Source of the DNA: Sagittula sp. P11
Lineage (GTDB): Bacteria > Pseudomonadota > Alphaproteobacteria > Rhodobacterales > Rhodobacteraceae
Assembly (NCBI RefSeq): GCF_002814095.1
Contig: NZ_CP021916.1
Location: 1-64,000, forward strand
Length of the DNA: 64,000 nt
Direction: 5' to 3'
Part shown: positions 7,968-15,941 of the stretch, piece after piece
Layout: every line of letters begins with the position of its first letter
Position numbering within the stretch: position 1 is the first letter of the stretch
The notes under the pieces: model-generated
What the model was told of the DNA's origin: nothing
What the model saw: only the letters and a program-made list of their open reading frames with translations
The model's database searches: none
Program-made: the position numbers and the translations under genes

Positions 7968-8390
7968 ATGACCCGACTTTCCGGAGAGACGGCCCTTGGC
8001 CTGGCCTGGATCATCGCGCTCACCGCGTCGCTTGCCGTGCTCTTCATCGGCGAGGTTCTGGGGCAGACACCTTGCGTGCTCTGCTGGTTCCAGCGTGCCT
8101 TCATGTTCCCCTTGGGCATCATCCTCGGGCTTGGGCTGTGGTGGCAGGATCGGCGCGTGGGTCGCTACGGGATCGCGCTGGCTTTGGGCGGTGCCGCCGT
8201 CGCGCTTTGGCACTTGGGCCTCTATGTCGGCGTTATCCCCGAGCGTATCCAGCCCTGCACGGCGACCGGCCCATCCTGTACCGACGACAATCAACTGGTC
8301 TTCGGCATTCCGATTCCTTTGATGGCGCTCGTCGCCTTCGCGATGATCGGTCTGCTGTCGGCTCTCTCACTGAAGGAAACACAAAAATGA
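7968..8390 (+). CDS. DsbB/BdbC-like disulfide oxidoreductase
   Basis: A 140-residue protein with four membrane helices. The first periplasmic loop has TPCVLCW (CxxC) and the second has CTATGPSC. This is the BdbC/DsbB pattern for re-oxidising a DsbA-like partner using quinone. The next gene, overlapping by ATGA, encodes that partner. It is unlike the second DsbB in this window (28963), whose second loop is longer. Confidence 0.8.
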   Translation: MTRLSGETALGLAWIIALTASLAVLFIGEVLGQTPCVLCWFQRAFMFPLGIILGLGLWWQDRRVGRYGIALALGGAAVALWHLGLYVGVIPERIQPCTATGPSCTDDNQLVFGIPIPLMALVAFAMIGLLSALSLKETQK

Positions 8391-9046
8391 AACGACGCGG
8401 CCTCATCCTGTCCGTTCTCGCGCTCGGGGTCGCCGGTTTCGGCGGTGCCGCCTGGTATGCCACCCGCCCCGACCCGATTGCCGCGTCCGATCCCATCGAC
8501 CCTGAAATGGCCGACGCGCTGATCCGACCCTATTCCCCGATCCTCGGGCCCGAGGATGCGCCCGTAACCATCGTTGAATTCTTCGACCCGGCCTGCGAGG
8601 CATGCCGCGCTTTCTATCCGGTCGTCGAGGATATCATGGCGGAGCACGGAGACGCGGTGCGCGTTGTAATCCGCTATACGCCTTTTCACGGCGAGGCGTC
8701 GGTAGAAGCGATCCGTGTGCTCGAGGCGGCGCGCATGCAGGACGTGTTTGAACCTGTGCTCGAGGCAGTCTTGCGAGAGCAGCCCAGATGGGCGTCTCAC
8801 GGGACCCCGGCACCCGGATTGATCCTTGAGATTGCAGCAAGCGGAGGTCTGGATGTCGAAGCTGCCCGGACACAGATGCTGGCCCCCGGTGTTGTGGCGG
8901 TGCTCAACCAGGACCGCGCCGATGTCGAGACAGTCGGGGTCCGCCAAACGCCCACGTTCTTCGTGAACGGCAAGCCTCTCGATCCGTTCGGTGAGGCCGA
9001 ATTGCAGAGGCTGGTGGCAGTGGAAGTTGCGGCAAGCCAAAGCTGA
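8387..9046 (+). CDS. DsbA/BdbD-like periplasmic thiol oxidoreductase
   Basis: ATG 8387 overlaps the dsbB stop. The protein (about 219 residues) has a signal anchor (KRRGLILSVLALGVAGFGG) and a thioredoxin fold with active site PACEACRAF and the cis-Pro loop VRQTPTFFVNG. It should introduce disulfides in the periplasm together with its upstream partner. In this operon likely clients are the SCO and PCuAC proteins, whose cysteines are copper ligands. Confidence 0.85.
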   Translation: MKRRGLILSVLALGVAGFGGAAWYATRPDPIAASDPIDPEMADALIRPYSPILGPEDAPVTIVEFFDPACEACRAFYPVVEDIMAEHGDAVRVVIRYTPFHGEASVEAIRVLEAARMQDVFEPVLEAVLREQPRWASHGTPAPGLILEIAASGGLDVEAARTQMLAPGVVAVLNQDRADVETVGVRQTPTFFVNGKPLDPFGEAELQRLVAVEVAASQS

Positions 9047-9068
9047 TTTGCGGAGGCAGGAGAAACGA

Positions 9069-9539
9069 GTGGTGAAGAAGTTGAGATATACCAATGCATT
9101 GGCCGTGCTTTTGACGGTTGCAGGGCTGTCGGCCCCCGCACTGGCCGGTTCGGAGGATGTCGTGGTCGAGAATGCGTGGTCCCGCGCCTCGATCGGCGTC
9201 AACAGGCCAGGTGCCGCCTATATGACCGTGCGCAACACGGGTGAAGACGCCGTTACGCTGACCGGACTTGCGACACCGCTGGCAATGATGCCCGAGATCC
9301 ATGAGTCGAAAACCAACTCCGATGGCGTCAGTTCCATGGCGCCTGCAGGCGAGATCACGATTGAGCCCGGCCAAAGCGTGGCATTGGAGCCGGGCGGGTT
9401 GCACGCCATGCTCATGAAGCTGCAAGAGCCGATGACCGAAGGCGAGAATTTCCCGCTGACACTGACCTTCTCGGATGGCGGCAAGGTGACGGTCGAGGTC
9501 CCAATCCTCGGAATCGCCGCGCGTGGACCGGAGGGCTGA
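9069..9539 (+). CDS. PCu(A)C copper chaperone
   Basis: GTG 9069 lies 6 bases after AGGAG; GTG 9072 is equally possible. The signal peptide ends near ALAGS. The mature domain has the PCuAC metal signature: MPEIHESK, a methionine further on (SSMAP), then GGLHAMLM. These His/Met ligands bind Cu(I) in the periplasm. The stop overlaps the next SCO gene. The PCuAC-SCO pairing is a standard CuA-assembly unit of cytochrome oxidase, here under metal control. Confidence 0.85.
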   Translation: MVKKLRYTNALAVLLTVAGLSAPALAGSEDVVVENAWSRASIGVNRPGAAYMTVRNTGEDAVTLTGLATPLAMMPEIHESKTNSDGVSSMAPAGEITIEPGQSVALEPGGLHAMLMKLQEPMTEGENFPLTLTFSDGGKVTVEVPILGIAARGPEG

Positions 9540-10165
9540 TGCAACGTCGGCAGCTCCTTCTATACGGCGCAGCCGGTGCCGGCGTTCTTGGCCTGACGCT
9601 CTTCGTGGGCTGGTGGCGGGTGGACGGGCCCGGTGCGCCTGAACCAAAAGGGCAGCGGCCCCTGCCCCTATCGGCGATGGAGTTCCGGCTGACCGACCAC
9701 GAGGAAAATGAGGTAGGGCCTGGCAACCTGATCGGTCGTCCCACAATGGTGTTTTTCGGGTTCACCTACTGCCCGGACGTCTGCCCGACGACCCTATCGG
9801 ATATTTCCGGCTGGCTTGAGGAACTGGGCGACGAAGCATCAGAGATGAACGTGGTCTTCATCACGGTCGACCCGGAGCGGGACACGGTCGAGGCCATGGC
9901 CGAATATGTCGGCTATTTTCATCCGGTCATTCGTGGCTGGACGGGGCCGGAAGACCAAATTGCCCGCGCTGCAGAAGGGTTTCGTGCCTCATTTGAGCGC
10001 GTCCCGACTGAGGGCGGCGGCTATACGATGAACCATACGGCAAGCGTATTCCTGTTCGATGCCGAGGGTGAGCTCGTCACCATGATCGACTATCACGAGC
10101 AAAGAGAATTCGCGGTGCCGAAGATCCAGCGCGCACTGACAGAAGACGTAGAGGGGGCAACATGA
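9539..10165 (+). CDS. Second SCO1/SenC-family protein
   Basis: A 208-residue SCO protein with an N-terminal anchor (RRQLLLYGAAGAGVLGLTL), the copper motif YCPDVCPTT and a distal His in MNHTASVFLF. It is clearly divergent from the first SCO (7360), so it is not a recent tandem copy. One may load copper while the other acts as a thiol reductase, as suggested for other bacteria with two SCOs. Start and stop overlap both neighbours, so it is translationally coupled to PCuAC and the M23 gene. Confidence 0.85.
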   Translation: MQRRQLLLYGAAGAGVLGLTLFVGWWRVDGPGAPEPKGQRPLPLSAMEFRLTDHEENEVGPGNLIGRPTMVFFGFTYCPDVCPTTLSDISGWLEELGDEASEMNVVFITVDPERDTVEAMAEYVGYFHPVIRGWTGPEDQIARAAEGFRASFERVPTEGGGYTMNHTASVFLFDAEGELVTMIDYHEQREFAVPKIQRALTEDVEGAT

Positions 10166-11535
10166 AGATAAGAACTGTCTTGGCGGCCGTTGCGGTCGCA
10201 GGCGCATTTTCGGTGACCGCCATCGCCATCTCTGGCGTTCTGTCCAAAGAACCGGTGCCCCCTGCGATTGCTGAAGCGACCCTCTGGACTCCCAATCCGC
10301 TTGCGCCGCCTCGGATTACCGAAACCAATTCGGTCCGCCCTACACTCGCCCAGGCGGATATCGCATTCGAGTTCAGACCCCGGCCGCTCCTGACCGTTTC
10401 CCCCGCTGATACCTCCTTGCCATCTATCGAGCCCCCGCTGGTCACCTGGTCGCGGGAGATTGCGTCCGGCGAGACGCTTGATGCGGTCCTTTCCGATGCG
10501 GGGCTGGATGCTTCGGATCGCGCCGAAATCGCCTTGGCGATTGGCACGGAATACGATCTGCGCCGTCTGCGTCCGGGTCACATCATTACGGTGGTTTCCA
10601 CAACGGACGACAACCCGCGTCGTGTAGAGCTCGCCGTCGAAGACGGTGTCCGGATAGAGGCGGTCTTCGGCGAACAGCTTGCCGCCCGCGTGTTGGACCC
10701 GGATCCCGAATTGGTGACTTTCGCCGGCGAGGCGGTGATCGAGAGCTCGATTTTCGCCGCCCTGAACACGGCAGACATCCCCGCCCGTTTTGCGGTGGAC
10801 CTGGCGCAGATGCTGGGCGGCACCGTGGATTTCCGTCGTGATCTTGCGGGTGGCGAGACGATGCGCCTCCTTTGGCGCGAGGCCCGAGACGGGAACAAGA
10901 GGATTGGTCAGCCCGAGCTTGCCTTTGCCGCACTGGATATCGATGGCTCGGTCTATGAAATCGTCTGGCCGAACGACGGCAGCGGCCAAGCGACGATCTA
11001 TGTCGACGGAGAAGTCCTGCGCGTGTTTGCGCAACCGGTCGAAGGTGCACGGCTGAGTTCTGTGTTCGGGCGCCGCACCCATCCGGTCTACGGCAATGTA
11101 CGGATGCACACAGGAGTCGACTTCGCGGCGGCGCGCGGCACGCCGGTACAGGCGACGGCGCCGGGCCGCGTTAGCTTCATCGGCCGACGCGGTGGGTATG
11201 GCCGGGTCGTCGAGATCGCTCATGGCTCCGACACCCTGACGCGCTATGCGCATCTGAGCGCCGTACCGGACGGGCTCACACAAGGGCAACGCGTGATGGC
11301 CGGAGATATGATCGGGCGGGTCGGTGCGACGGGTACCGCGACAGGCCCCAACCTACATTACGAAGTGCTGGTGGACGGTCGCCCAACCGACCCTCTCTCT
11401 GACGACCGATTGGCAGAGGCGGCCGAGCGTGAAGCGGACGACACGGCCGCGCTTGAGCGACTGCGTGAGGCGCGTTCACTTCTTGCTGAGAGGCTCGCCA
11501 GCGAATTTGCACAGACGACAACCGAAAGGCTTTGA
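10162..11535 (+). CDS. M23-family peptidoglycan endopeptidase
   Basis: A 457-residue exported protein with an N-terminal membrane helix. A LysM/OapA-like middle part (ASGETLDAVLSDAGL, LRPGHIITVV) precedes a C-terminal M23 LytM domain with zinc ligands in GRRTHPVYGNVRMHTGVDF and YAHLS, ending PNLHYEVL. All key ligands are present, so it is probably an active D,D-endopeptidase like MepM/YebA. Its presence in a copper-chaperone operon is odd; together with the L,D-transpeptidases it suggests wall remodelling during metal stress. Confidence 0.85.
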   Translation: MKIRTVLAAVAVAGAFSVTAIAISGVLSKEPVPPAIAEATLWTPNPLAPPRITETNSVRPTLAQADIAFEFRPRPLLTVSPADTSLPSIEPPLVTWSREIASGETLDAVLSDAGLDASDRAEIALAIGTEYDLRRLRPGHIITVVSTTDDNPRRVELAVEDGVRIEAVFGEQLAARVLDPDPELVTFAGEAVIESSIFAALNTADIPARFAVDLAQMLGGTVDFRRDLAGGETMRLLWREARDGNKRIGQPELAFAALDIDGSVYEIVWPNDGSGQATIYVDGEVLRVFAQPVEGARLSSVFGRRTHPVYGNVRMHTGVDFAAARGTPVQATAPGRVSFIGRRGGYGRVVEIAHGSDTLTRYAHLSAVPDGLTQGQRVMAGDMIGRVGATGTATGPNLHYEVLVDGRPTDPLSDDRLAEAAEREADDTAALERLREARSLLAERLASEFAQTTTERL

Positions 11536-11538
11536 TCC

Positions 11539-11997
11539 ATGAAACGATTTACTCCCGCCCTTGCCATCGCATTTGCCTTGCTTCCTGCGGCGCAGGCCGT
11601 CGCAGAGGCGATTCAGATCGACGTCCGGAAGACAAACGGCTGCGGCTGTTGCCTGTCCTGGATGAAGCACCTCGAGGAGAATGGCTTCGCGCCGATGGGC
11701 GAGGACATGTTCGGAGGATCTCTTGTGCGCTTCAAACTCGACAATGGCGTGCCGCAGCGCATGGTCTCCTGCCATACGGCTTTGGTCGACGGCTATGTGA
11801 TCGAGGGCCACGTGCCGGCGGCTGACATCCAACGCCTGCTGGAGGACCGGCCAGACGCGGTAGGCCTGGCGGTGCCGGGAATGCCCTACGGGTCGCCCGG
11901 CATGGGACCGGAGGACGACCGGGAGGCTTACGATGTCTTCCTGATCCACGAAGACGGATCGACCGAGGTCTACACCAGCTACTCGGCTCCTGACTGA
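11539..11997 (+). CDS. DUF411 metal-binding protein
   Basis: A 152-residue periplasmic protein with signal peptide (cut near VAEAIQ). It carries the DUF411 motifs: KTNGCGCCLSW, then VSCHTALVDGYVIEGHVPA, then VPGMPYGSPGM. DUF411 proteins accompany copper and other metal resistance loci and bind metal through the Cys and Met clusters. A second DUF411 protein with similar motifs lies at 55344. It is co-transcribed with the ZIP transporter 22 bases downstream. Confidence 0.8.
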   Translation: MKRFTPALAIAFALLPAAQAVAEAIQIDVRKTNGCGCCLSWMKHLEENGFAPMGEDMFGGSLVRFKLDNGVPQRMVSCHTALVDGYVIEGHVPAADIQRLLEDRPDAVGLAVPGMPYGSPGMGPEDDREAYDVFLIHEDGSTEVYTSYSAPD

Positions 11998-12019
11998 ACT
12001 CGCGGCAGAACCTTAACAA

Positions 12020-12802
12020 TTGGAACCCCTCTCCCCCATAGCGCTTGGCTTTCTTGGAAGCCTGGCCGCCGGATCGCTGACCGCGGTCGGGGCGGTCCCC
12101 GTTCTTTTTGGGCGCATCCCGTCCCGGGCCACGCGCGATCTGCTGCTTGGCTTCGCGGCGGGTGTCATGCTCGCGGCTTCGTTCTTCTCGCTGATCATCC
12201 CGGCTCTCGACGCAGCTGAAGGACAGTTCGACAACGGTGCTCTCCCGGCGGCCATCGTATGTGTTGCGATCCTGCTTGGCATGGGCGCGATCGCTCTGAT
12301 GAACGAACGGCTACCGCATGAACATTTCAAGACGGGGCGGGAAGGTCCCGACGCCGCATCGCTGCGGCGCGTCTGGCTTTTCATCATCGCGATCACTATC
12401 CACAATTTTCCCGAAGGGCTTGCCGTCGGCGTCGGGTTCGGGGCTGACGGTTTGTCGGGCGGGTTGCCACTTGCGATCGGTATTGGATTACAGAATGCCC
12501 CCGAAGGTCTGGCGGTGGCGGTTTCGTTGCTCGGCGAGGGCTATTCCAGGCTTCGCGCCTGGGGCATCGCCGCTCTGACCGGTCTCGTCGAGCCCGTCGG
12601 TGGACTTCTCGGCGCAGGGATTATCAGTCTTTCGCAACCGCTGCTGCCCTGGGGTCTCGCCTTCGCAGCAGGTGCGATGCTCTACGTCATCAGCCACGAG
12701 ATCATTCCGGAAACCCACCGATCCGGCCATCAGAACAGGGCGACGCTCGGCCTCGCCGTTGGTCTTGTGATCATGTTGTTCCTCGACGTCTGGCTGGGAT
12801 AA
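12020..12802 (+). CDS. ZIP-family metal transporter
   Basis: A 260-residue ZIP protein. The metal-binding helices are ITIHNFPEGLAVGVG (TM4) and GLQNAPEGLAVAV (TM5), with eight predicted helices. ZIP proteins move Zn or related divalent cations into the cytoplasm. TTG 12020 is the first start after an in-frame stop at 12014; no strong ribosome site is visible, so translation may be coupled to the DUF411 gene. An importer inside an operon otherwise devoted to metal stress is unusual; it could restore Zn displaced by other metals. Confidence 0.8.
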   Translation: MEPLSPIALGFLGSLAAGSLTAVGAVPVLFGRIPSRATRDLLLGFAAGVMLAASFFSLIIPALDAAEGQFDNGALPAAIVCVAILLGMGAIALMNERLPHEHFKTGREGPDAASLRRVWLFIIAITIHNFPEGLAVGVGFGADGLSGGLPLAIGIGLQNAPEGLAVAVSLLGEGYSRLRAWGIAALTGLVEPVGGLLGAGIISLSQPLLPWGLAFAAGAMLYVISHEIIPETHRSGHQNRATLGLAVGLVIMLFLDVWLG

Positions 12803-12806
12803 GCTG

Positions 12807-13280
12807 ATGAGAACTTGCCTCTTCGTCGGTCTGCTTGCTGCGCTGATCGCCTTTCTTGTCGATCAGGCAACGAAGGCAATCGTTGTGTCCAATGCGACTG
12901 TTCTTAGTTCCGGCGTATCGGTCTTTCCCGGCTTCAATCTCATCTACCTGCGCAATGACGGAGTGACCTTCGGGCTTCTCGGCGGCGCGCCGTGGTGGAG
13001 CCTTGTCTTACTGGCGCTTGGCATCTGCGTCTGGCTGGCGTTCATGCTGGTCCGTACCAGCAGCCGGGTCGAGGCCATTGCCTATGGTGCGATCATCGGC
13101 GGTGCACTCGGCAATATTCTGGACCGCCTGCGCTATCGTGCGGTGACGGATTTCCTCGATTTCTACATCGGGACGGCGCACTGGCCTGCCTTCAACATGG
13201 CCGATGTTTTTGTGGTTGGCGGCGTGATGCTGCTGCTCATTGCGCCGTGGGTTGGCGCTCGACTTCAGACCGATTCATGA
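12807..13280 (+). CDS. lspA: Signal peptidase II (lipoprotein signal peptidase)
   Basis: A 157-residue, four-helix membrane protein. Conserved elements are FLVDQATKAIV, YLRNDGVTFGLL, the catalytic-Asp regions GNILDRLRYRAVTDFLDF and FNMADVFV. LspA cuts prolipoproteins after Lgt has added diacylglycerol. It overlaps lnt by ATGA. Chromosomes normally carry their own lspA, so this is probably an extra copy. With lnt here and lgt at 25062 the plasmid encodes the whole lipoprotein maturation pathway. Confidence 0.88.
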   Translation: MRTCLFVGLLAALIAFLVDQATKAIVVSNATVLSSGVSVFPGFNLIYLRNDGVTFGLLGGAPWWSLVLLALGICVWLAFMLVRTSSRVEAIAYGAIIGGALGNILDRLRYRAVTDFLDFYIGTAHWPAFNMADVFVVGGVMLLLIAPWVGARLQTDS

Positions 13281-14848
13281 AGCCGGGATTGCCGCAGTTC
13301 GTTAGTGAGGACCTGAACCTGTTCCAGCGCATGGGTCTTGCCCTTGCTGCCGGCGGATTGACGGTTTTGACTCTTCCGCCGTTTTCTTGGCTCATCGCGG
13401 TCCCTGTCGCCTTCTCCGTGCTCTTTATCGTTCTCCGGAACATCTCAACCTCGCGCGCTTTCCTTGTCGGTTGGGCTTTCGGACTGGGCCAATTCGGGAT
13501 TGGAATTTCCTGGATCGCCGAGAGCTTTTACGTCGATGCCGAACGTTTCGGCGCACTGGCGATTCCGGCGGTCGCGGGTCTGTCCGCCGGACTTGCCATC
13601 TTCCCGGGCATGGCGGCGATGCTTTTTGCCGCCATCATGCAGCGCCGAGCTGTCGGCGGCATTGCGGCGGGCCTGCTGTTTGCAACCTGCTGGGTGGCCA
13701 CGGAATGGCTGCGGGGTCATGTCCTGACAGGGTTTCCCTGGAACCTTGCCGCTTATGCCCTTGTCGACTATGCCGCCCTGCGCCAACCCGCCGCCTGGGT
13801 CGGAAGCTACGGTTTGGGCTTTCTCACGGTCTTCATCGGCATATTGCCAGGTGTGTTGACTGTGGCGGCGCCAAAGAGACGCGCGCCTGTTCTCGTGCTC
13901 TTCGCCGTTGCTGTGGCGGGTTTCTGGGTTGGCGGTGCGCTTCGGTCAGGGCAGGACGTGCCGCCGACAGACGTTGCTTTGCGCATCGTCCAAGGCAATG
14001 TGCCACAAGTCGAGAAGTGGGTACCGGGCAGCCGCCAGCGAACCTTGGAAAAATACCTGGGCTTGTCCGCGCAACCCGGACGTTTCGATTTGCTGCTTTG
14101 GCCGGAAACGGCCTTCCCCGGCTTTCTGGACGAAGATGCTGCGGCACGCGCGCGGATATCTGCAGCTTTGCCAGACGGCAGGATCCTACTGACAGGTGCG
14201 CCTGACCGAGTGGAGGGCGATGGGGGAACCAGATATTTCAACACGGTTCAGGCCTATGACGGCAGCGGCGAGGTTCTGACGGGGTATGCAAAACATCATC
14301 TTGTTCCGTTCGGGGAATATGTGCCCCTGAAAGGCTGGCTGCCCATCGAGCGGCTGACCGAAGGGTTGGGCGATTTCACGCCGGGACCAGGGCCGCGCAC
14401 GCTGGCGATCCCTGGCGCGCCTCTGGTCGCGGTGGCGATCTGTTACGAGATCATCTTTCCGGGCCACGTGGTCGATGACCTTTTCCGCCCCGACTGGATA
14501 TTCAACGCCACAAATGATGCCTGGTTCGGAACCAGCATCGGACCCGAGCAGCACCTCGCCTCCGCGCGGATGCGCGCGGTCGAGGAGGGACTTCCCGTGG
14601 TCCGGGCGGCCAACACTGGGATATCCGCGATCATCGACGCCAATGGAAATGTCGTCGCGCGTCTTGATACCGGGGAAACAGGCACCATTGATGCCGGCCT
14701 GCCGGGCGCGCGTACTCCAACGCCCTATGCGCGGTTCGGCGACTGGACCTTGTTGGTTCTTGTTTTTGGGTGCTGGGTCTTCGGCTGGCTGGCCAGTTTG
14801 CTCGGACGAGATCCCGATGCGCGGCATTTTGGAACGGAGGTATCCTGA
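13277..14848 (+). CDS. lnt: Apolipoprotein N-acyltransferase
   Basis: A 523-residue protein with an N-terminal block of membrane helices and a C-terminal nitrilase-like domain. The catalytic residues are present: Glu in LLWPETAFPGF, Lys in YAKHHLVPFGEYVPL and Cys in AICYEIIFPG. Lnt adds the third acyl chain to lipoproteins at the periplasmic face. ATG 13277 overlaps the lspA stop. Its active-site cysteine faces the periplasm and is therefore a plausible target for copper. Confidence 0.88.
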   Translation: MKPGLPQFVSEDLNLFQRMGLALAAGGLTVLTLPPFSWLIAVPVAFSVLFIVLRNISTSRAFLVGWAFGLGQFGIGISWIAESFYVDAERFGALAIPAVAGLSAGLAIFPGMAAMLFAAIMQRRAVGGIAAGLLFATCWVATEWLRGHVLTGFPWNLAAYALVDYAALRQPAAWVGSYGLGFLTVFIGILPGVLTVAAPKRRAPVLVLFAVAVAGFWVGGALRSGQDVPPTDVALRIVQGNVPQVEKWVPGSRQRTLEKYLGLSAQPGRFDLLLWPETAFPGFLDEDAAARARISAALPDGRILLTGAPDRVEGDGGTRYFNTVQAYDGSGEVLTGYAKHHLVPFGEYVPLKGWLPIERLTEGLGDFTPGPGPRTLAIPGAPLVAVAICYEIIFPGHVVDDLFRPDWIFNATNDAWFGTSIGPEQHLASARMRAVEEGLPVVRAANTGISAIIDANGNVVARLDTGETGTIDAGLPGARTPTPYARFGDWTLLVLVFGCWVFGWLASLLGRDPDARHFGTEVS

Positions 14849-15015
14849 TGCTTGTGATCGTGAGCGCTATCGGAGGCGCGATCTGGGGTGGCTATCTGGC
14901 ACGACGGAGGAGGGGGAATCACCTGGATATCCTCCAATATGCGGTAGCGTCTGCGATCGCCTTCGGACTTGTCGCCCTGTTTGCAACCATCGTGCTGTCG
15001 CGGGTTCTCGGCTAG
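14848..15015 (+). CDS. Small membrane protein, last gene of the operon
   Basis: A 55-residue protein beginning at ATG 14848, overlapping the lnt stop and preceded by GGAGG. It has two hydrophobic helices (VIVSAIGGAIWGGYL and ASAIAFGLVALFATIVL) with a basic loop RRRRGNH between them. No family is recognised. Overlap and ribosome site suggest it is real and ends the SCO-to-Lnt operon. No terminator hairpin was seen in the following 94 bases. Confidence 0.55.
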   Translation: MLVIVSAIGGAIWGGYLARRRRGNHLDILQYAVASAIAFGLVALFATIVLSRVLG

Positions 15016-15109
15016 CGAGCTTCGAAATTGCGCAAACGTGTCAGCGGCTTGAAGACCTGATAGCTCGAGGTCCCGATAGAGAATCGCGCGAATGTGCATC
15101 TAGGCGAGC

Positions 15110-15568
15110 TCATTTCTGATTGAGCCGTCGCTCGAACGCCTCCAATGTCGTCCCGCTGACGTGATGCTCGATCCCTTCCGCATCGCGTTCCGCGGTCTCT
15201 TCGTCGATTCCCAGGCTCAGAAGAAAGGCGACGACGACCCTGTGGCGGCGTCGACAGATCTCCGCGAGGTCCTGCCCGGCATCGGTGAGGAATATCGCGC
15301 GGTATGGCTCCCGCCGGACCAGACCAGCAGCCTTGAGCCGCGAGATGTTCTTGGTCACGGTCGGCGGCTTCACGCCAAGCCGCTCGGCGATCTCGACCGG
15401 TCTGGCCTCCCCGCGCGTCTCGATCAGTTCCGCGATCAGTTCGACGTAATCCTCCGCCATCTCGCTTTCATGTGCCTGACGCACGGTCGCAAAGCCATCG
15501 GCCTGCGCCTCGGGAGCCCGGTCGACCGCTTCGAATGGCTCACGCCCTTGTGATTGTAGCTTTGTCAT
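15110..15568 (-). CDS. mntR: MntR manganese-responsive regulator
   Basis: A 152-residue DtxR/MntR-family repressor. The winged helix (ARPVEIAERLGVKPPTVTKN) is followed by the metal-binding dimer region with RRHRVVVAFLLSLGI, EETAERDAEGIEHHVS and TLEAFERRL, which closely follow E. coli MntR. It lacks the C-terminal SH3-like domain of DtxR. With Mn bound it should repress target promoters. ATG 15568 is chosen because the protein then starts MTKLQSQG. The box at 15625-15644 is its likely operator. Confidence 0.85.
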   Translation of the reverse strand: MTKLQSQGREPFEAVDRAPEAQADGFATVRQAHESEMAEDYVELIAELIETRGEARPVEIAERLGVKPPTVTKNISRLKAAGLVRREPYRAIFLTDAGQDLAEICRRRHRVVVAFLLSLGIDEETAERDAEGIEHHVSGTTLEAFERRLNQK

Positions 15569-15597
15569 ACTCGGGACTTTGCAGCGAAACAGCGGGA

Positions 15598-15644
15598 TTG
15601 ACAACTTGTTTGCTTCGGGTAGATAAGTTAGCCATGTCTAACTT
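15598..15644 (+). promoter_or_regulatory. Promoter with MntR-type operator
   Basis: TTGACA at 15598-15603 and AGATAA at 15621-15626 are 17 bases apart. A near-perfect dyad, AAGTTAG...CTAACTT at 15625-15644, overlaps the -10 and the expected start point. It resembles known MntR boxes and lies between divergent mntR and the gene at 15666, so it should block the rightward gene when Mn is plentiful. Confidence 0.65.
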
Positions 15645-15665
15645 TTTACTTTGGAGGCCGTGGTG

Positions 15666-15941
15666 ATGCGAAATATTATGAGAGTGCTGCTCGCCACACT
15701 CGCAAGTGCGCTCCTCCTGTCCGGACCTGTCGCCGCGACGCCGGCCAAGGAGGCGCCTTGGCTTCCCGAGGCAGCGGCCTACCGTCTGACGCTCTTTCTT
15801 GGAAATCTCGAGCCTCTGCCCTGGGACGACATCGAGACCGCCTGGACGGAACCCTACCGGGGTTCGGAATTCTCTGTCGGGGCGCTGGCGTGGCTGGACC
15901 GCAAAAGCGATATCGAGCTACCGAAACCGCCGGATCAATGA
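15666..15941 (+). CDS. Small secreted protein under a Mn box, unassigned
   Basis: ATG 15666 is eight bases after GGAGG (15653-15657). The product, about 91 residues, has a signal peptide (RVLLATLASALLLSGPVAA). Its short mature region is Trp- and Pro-rich (AYRLTLFLGNLEPLPWDDIE, then VGALAWLDRKSDIELPKPP). No family is recognised. The MntR box in its promoter suggests a role under Mn limitation. Its end overlaps the converging P-type ATPase gene by 7 bases. Confidence 0.55.
   Translation: MRNIMRVLLATLASALLLSGPVAATPAKEAPWLPEAAAYRLTLFLGNLEPLPWDDIETAWTEPYRGSEFSVGALAWLDRKSDIELPKPPDQ

Noticed and set aside
10093..11289. 398-residue open frame on the minus strand
   Set aside because: Antisense to the M23 peptidase and SCO genes; typical high-GC shadow frame.
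12992..13276. N-terminal extension of lnt
   Set aside because: Overlaps lspA in another frame; ATG 13277 in the ATGA overlap gives the normal Lnt start.
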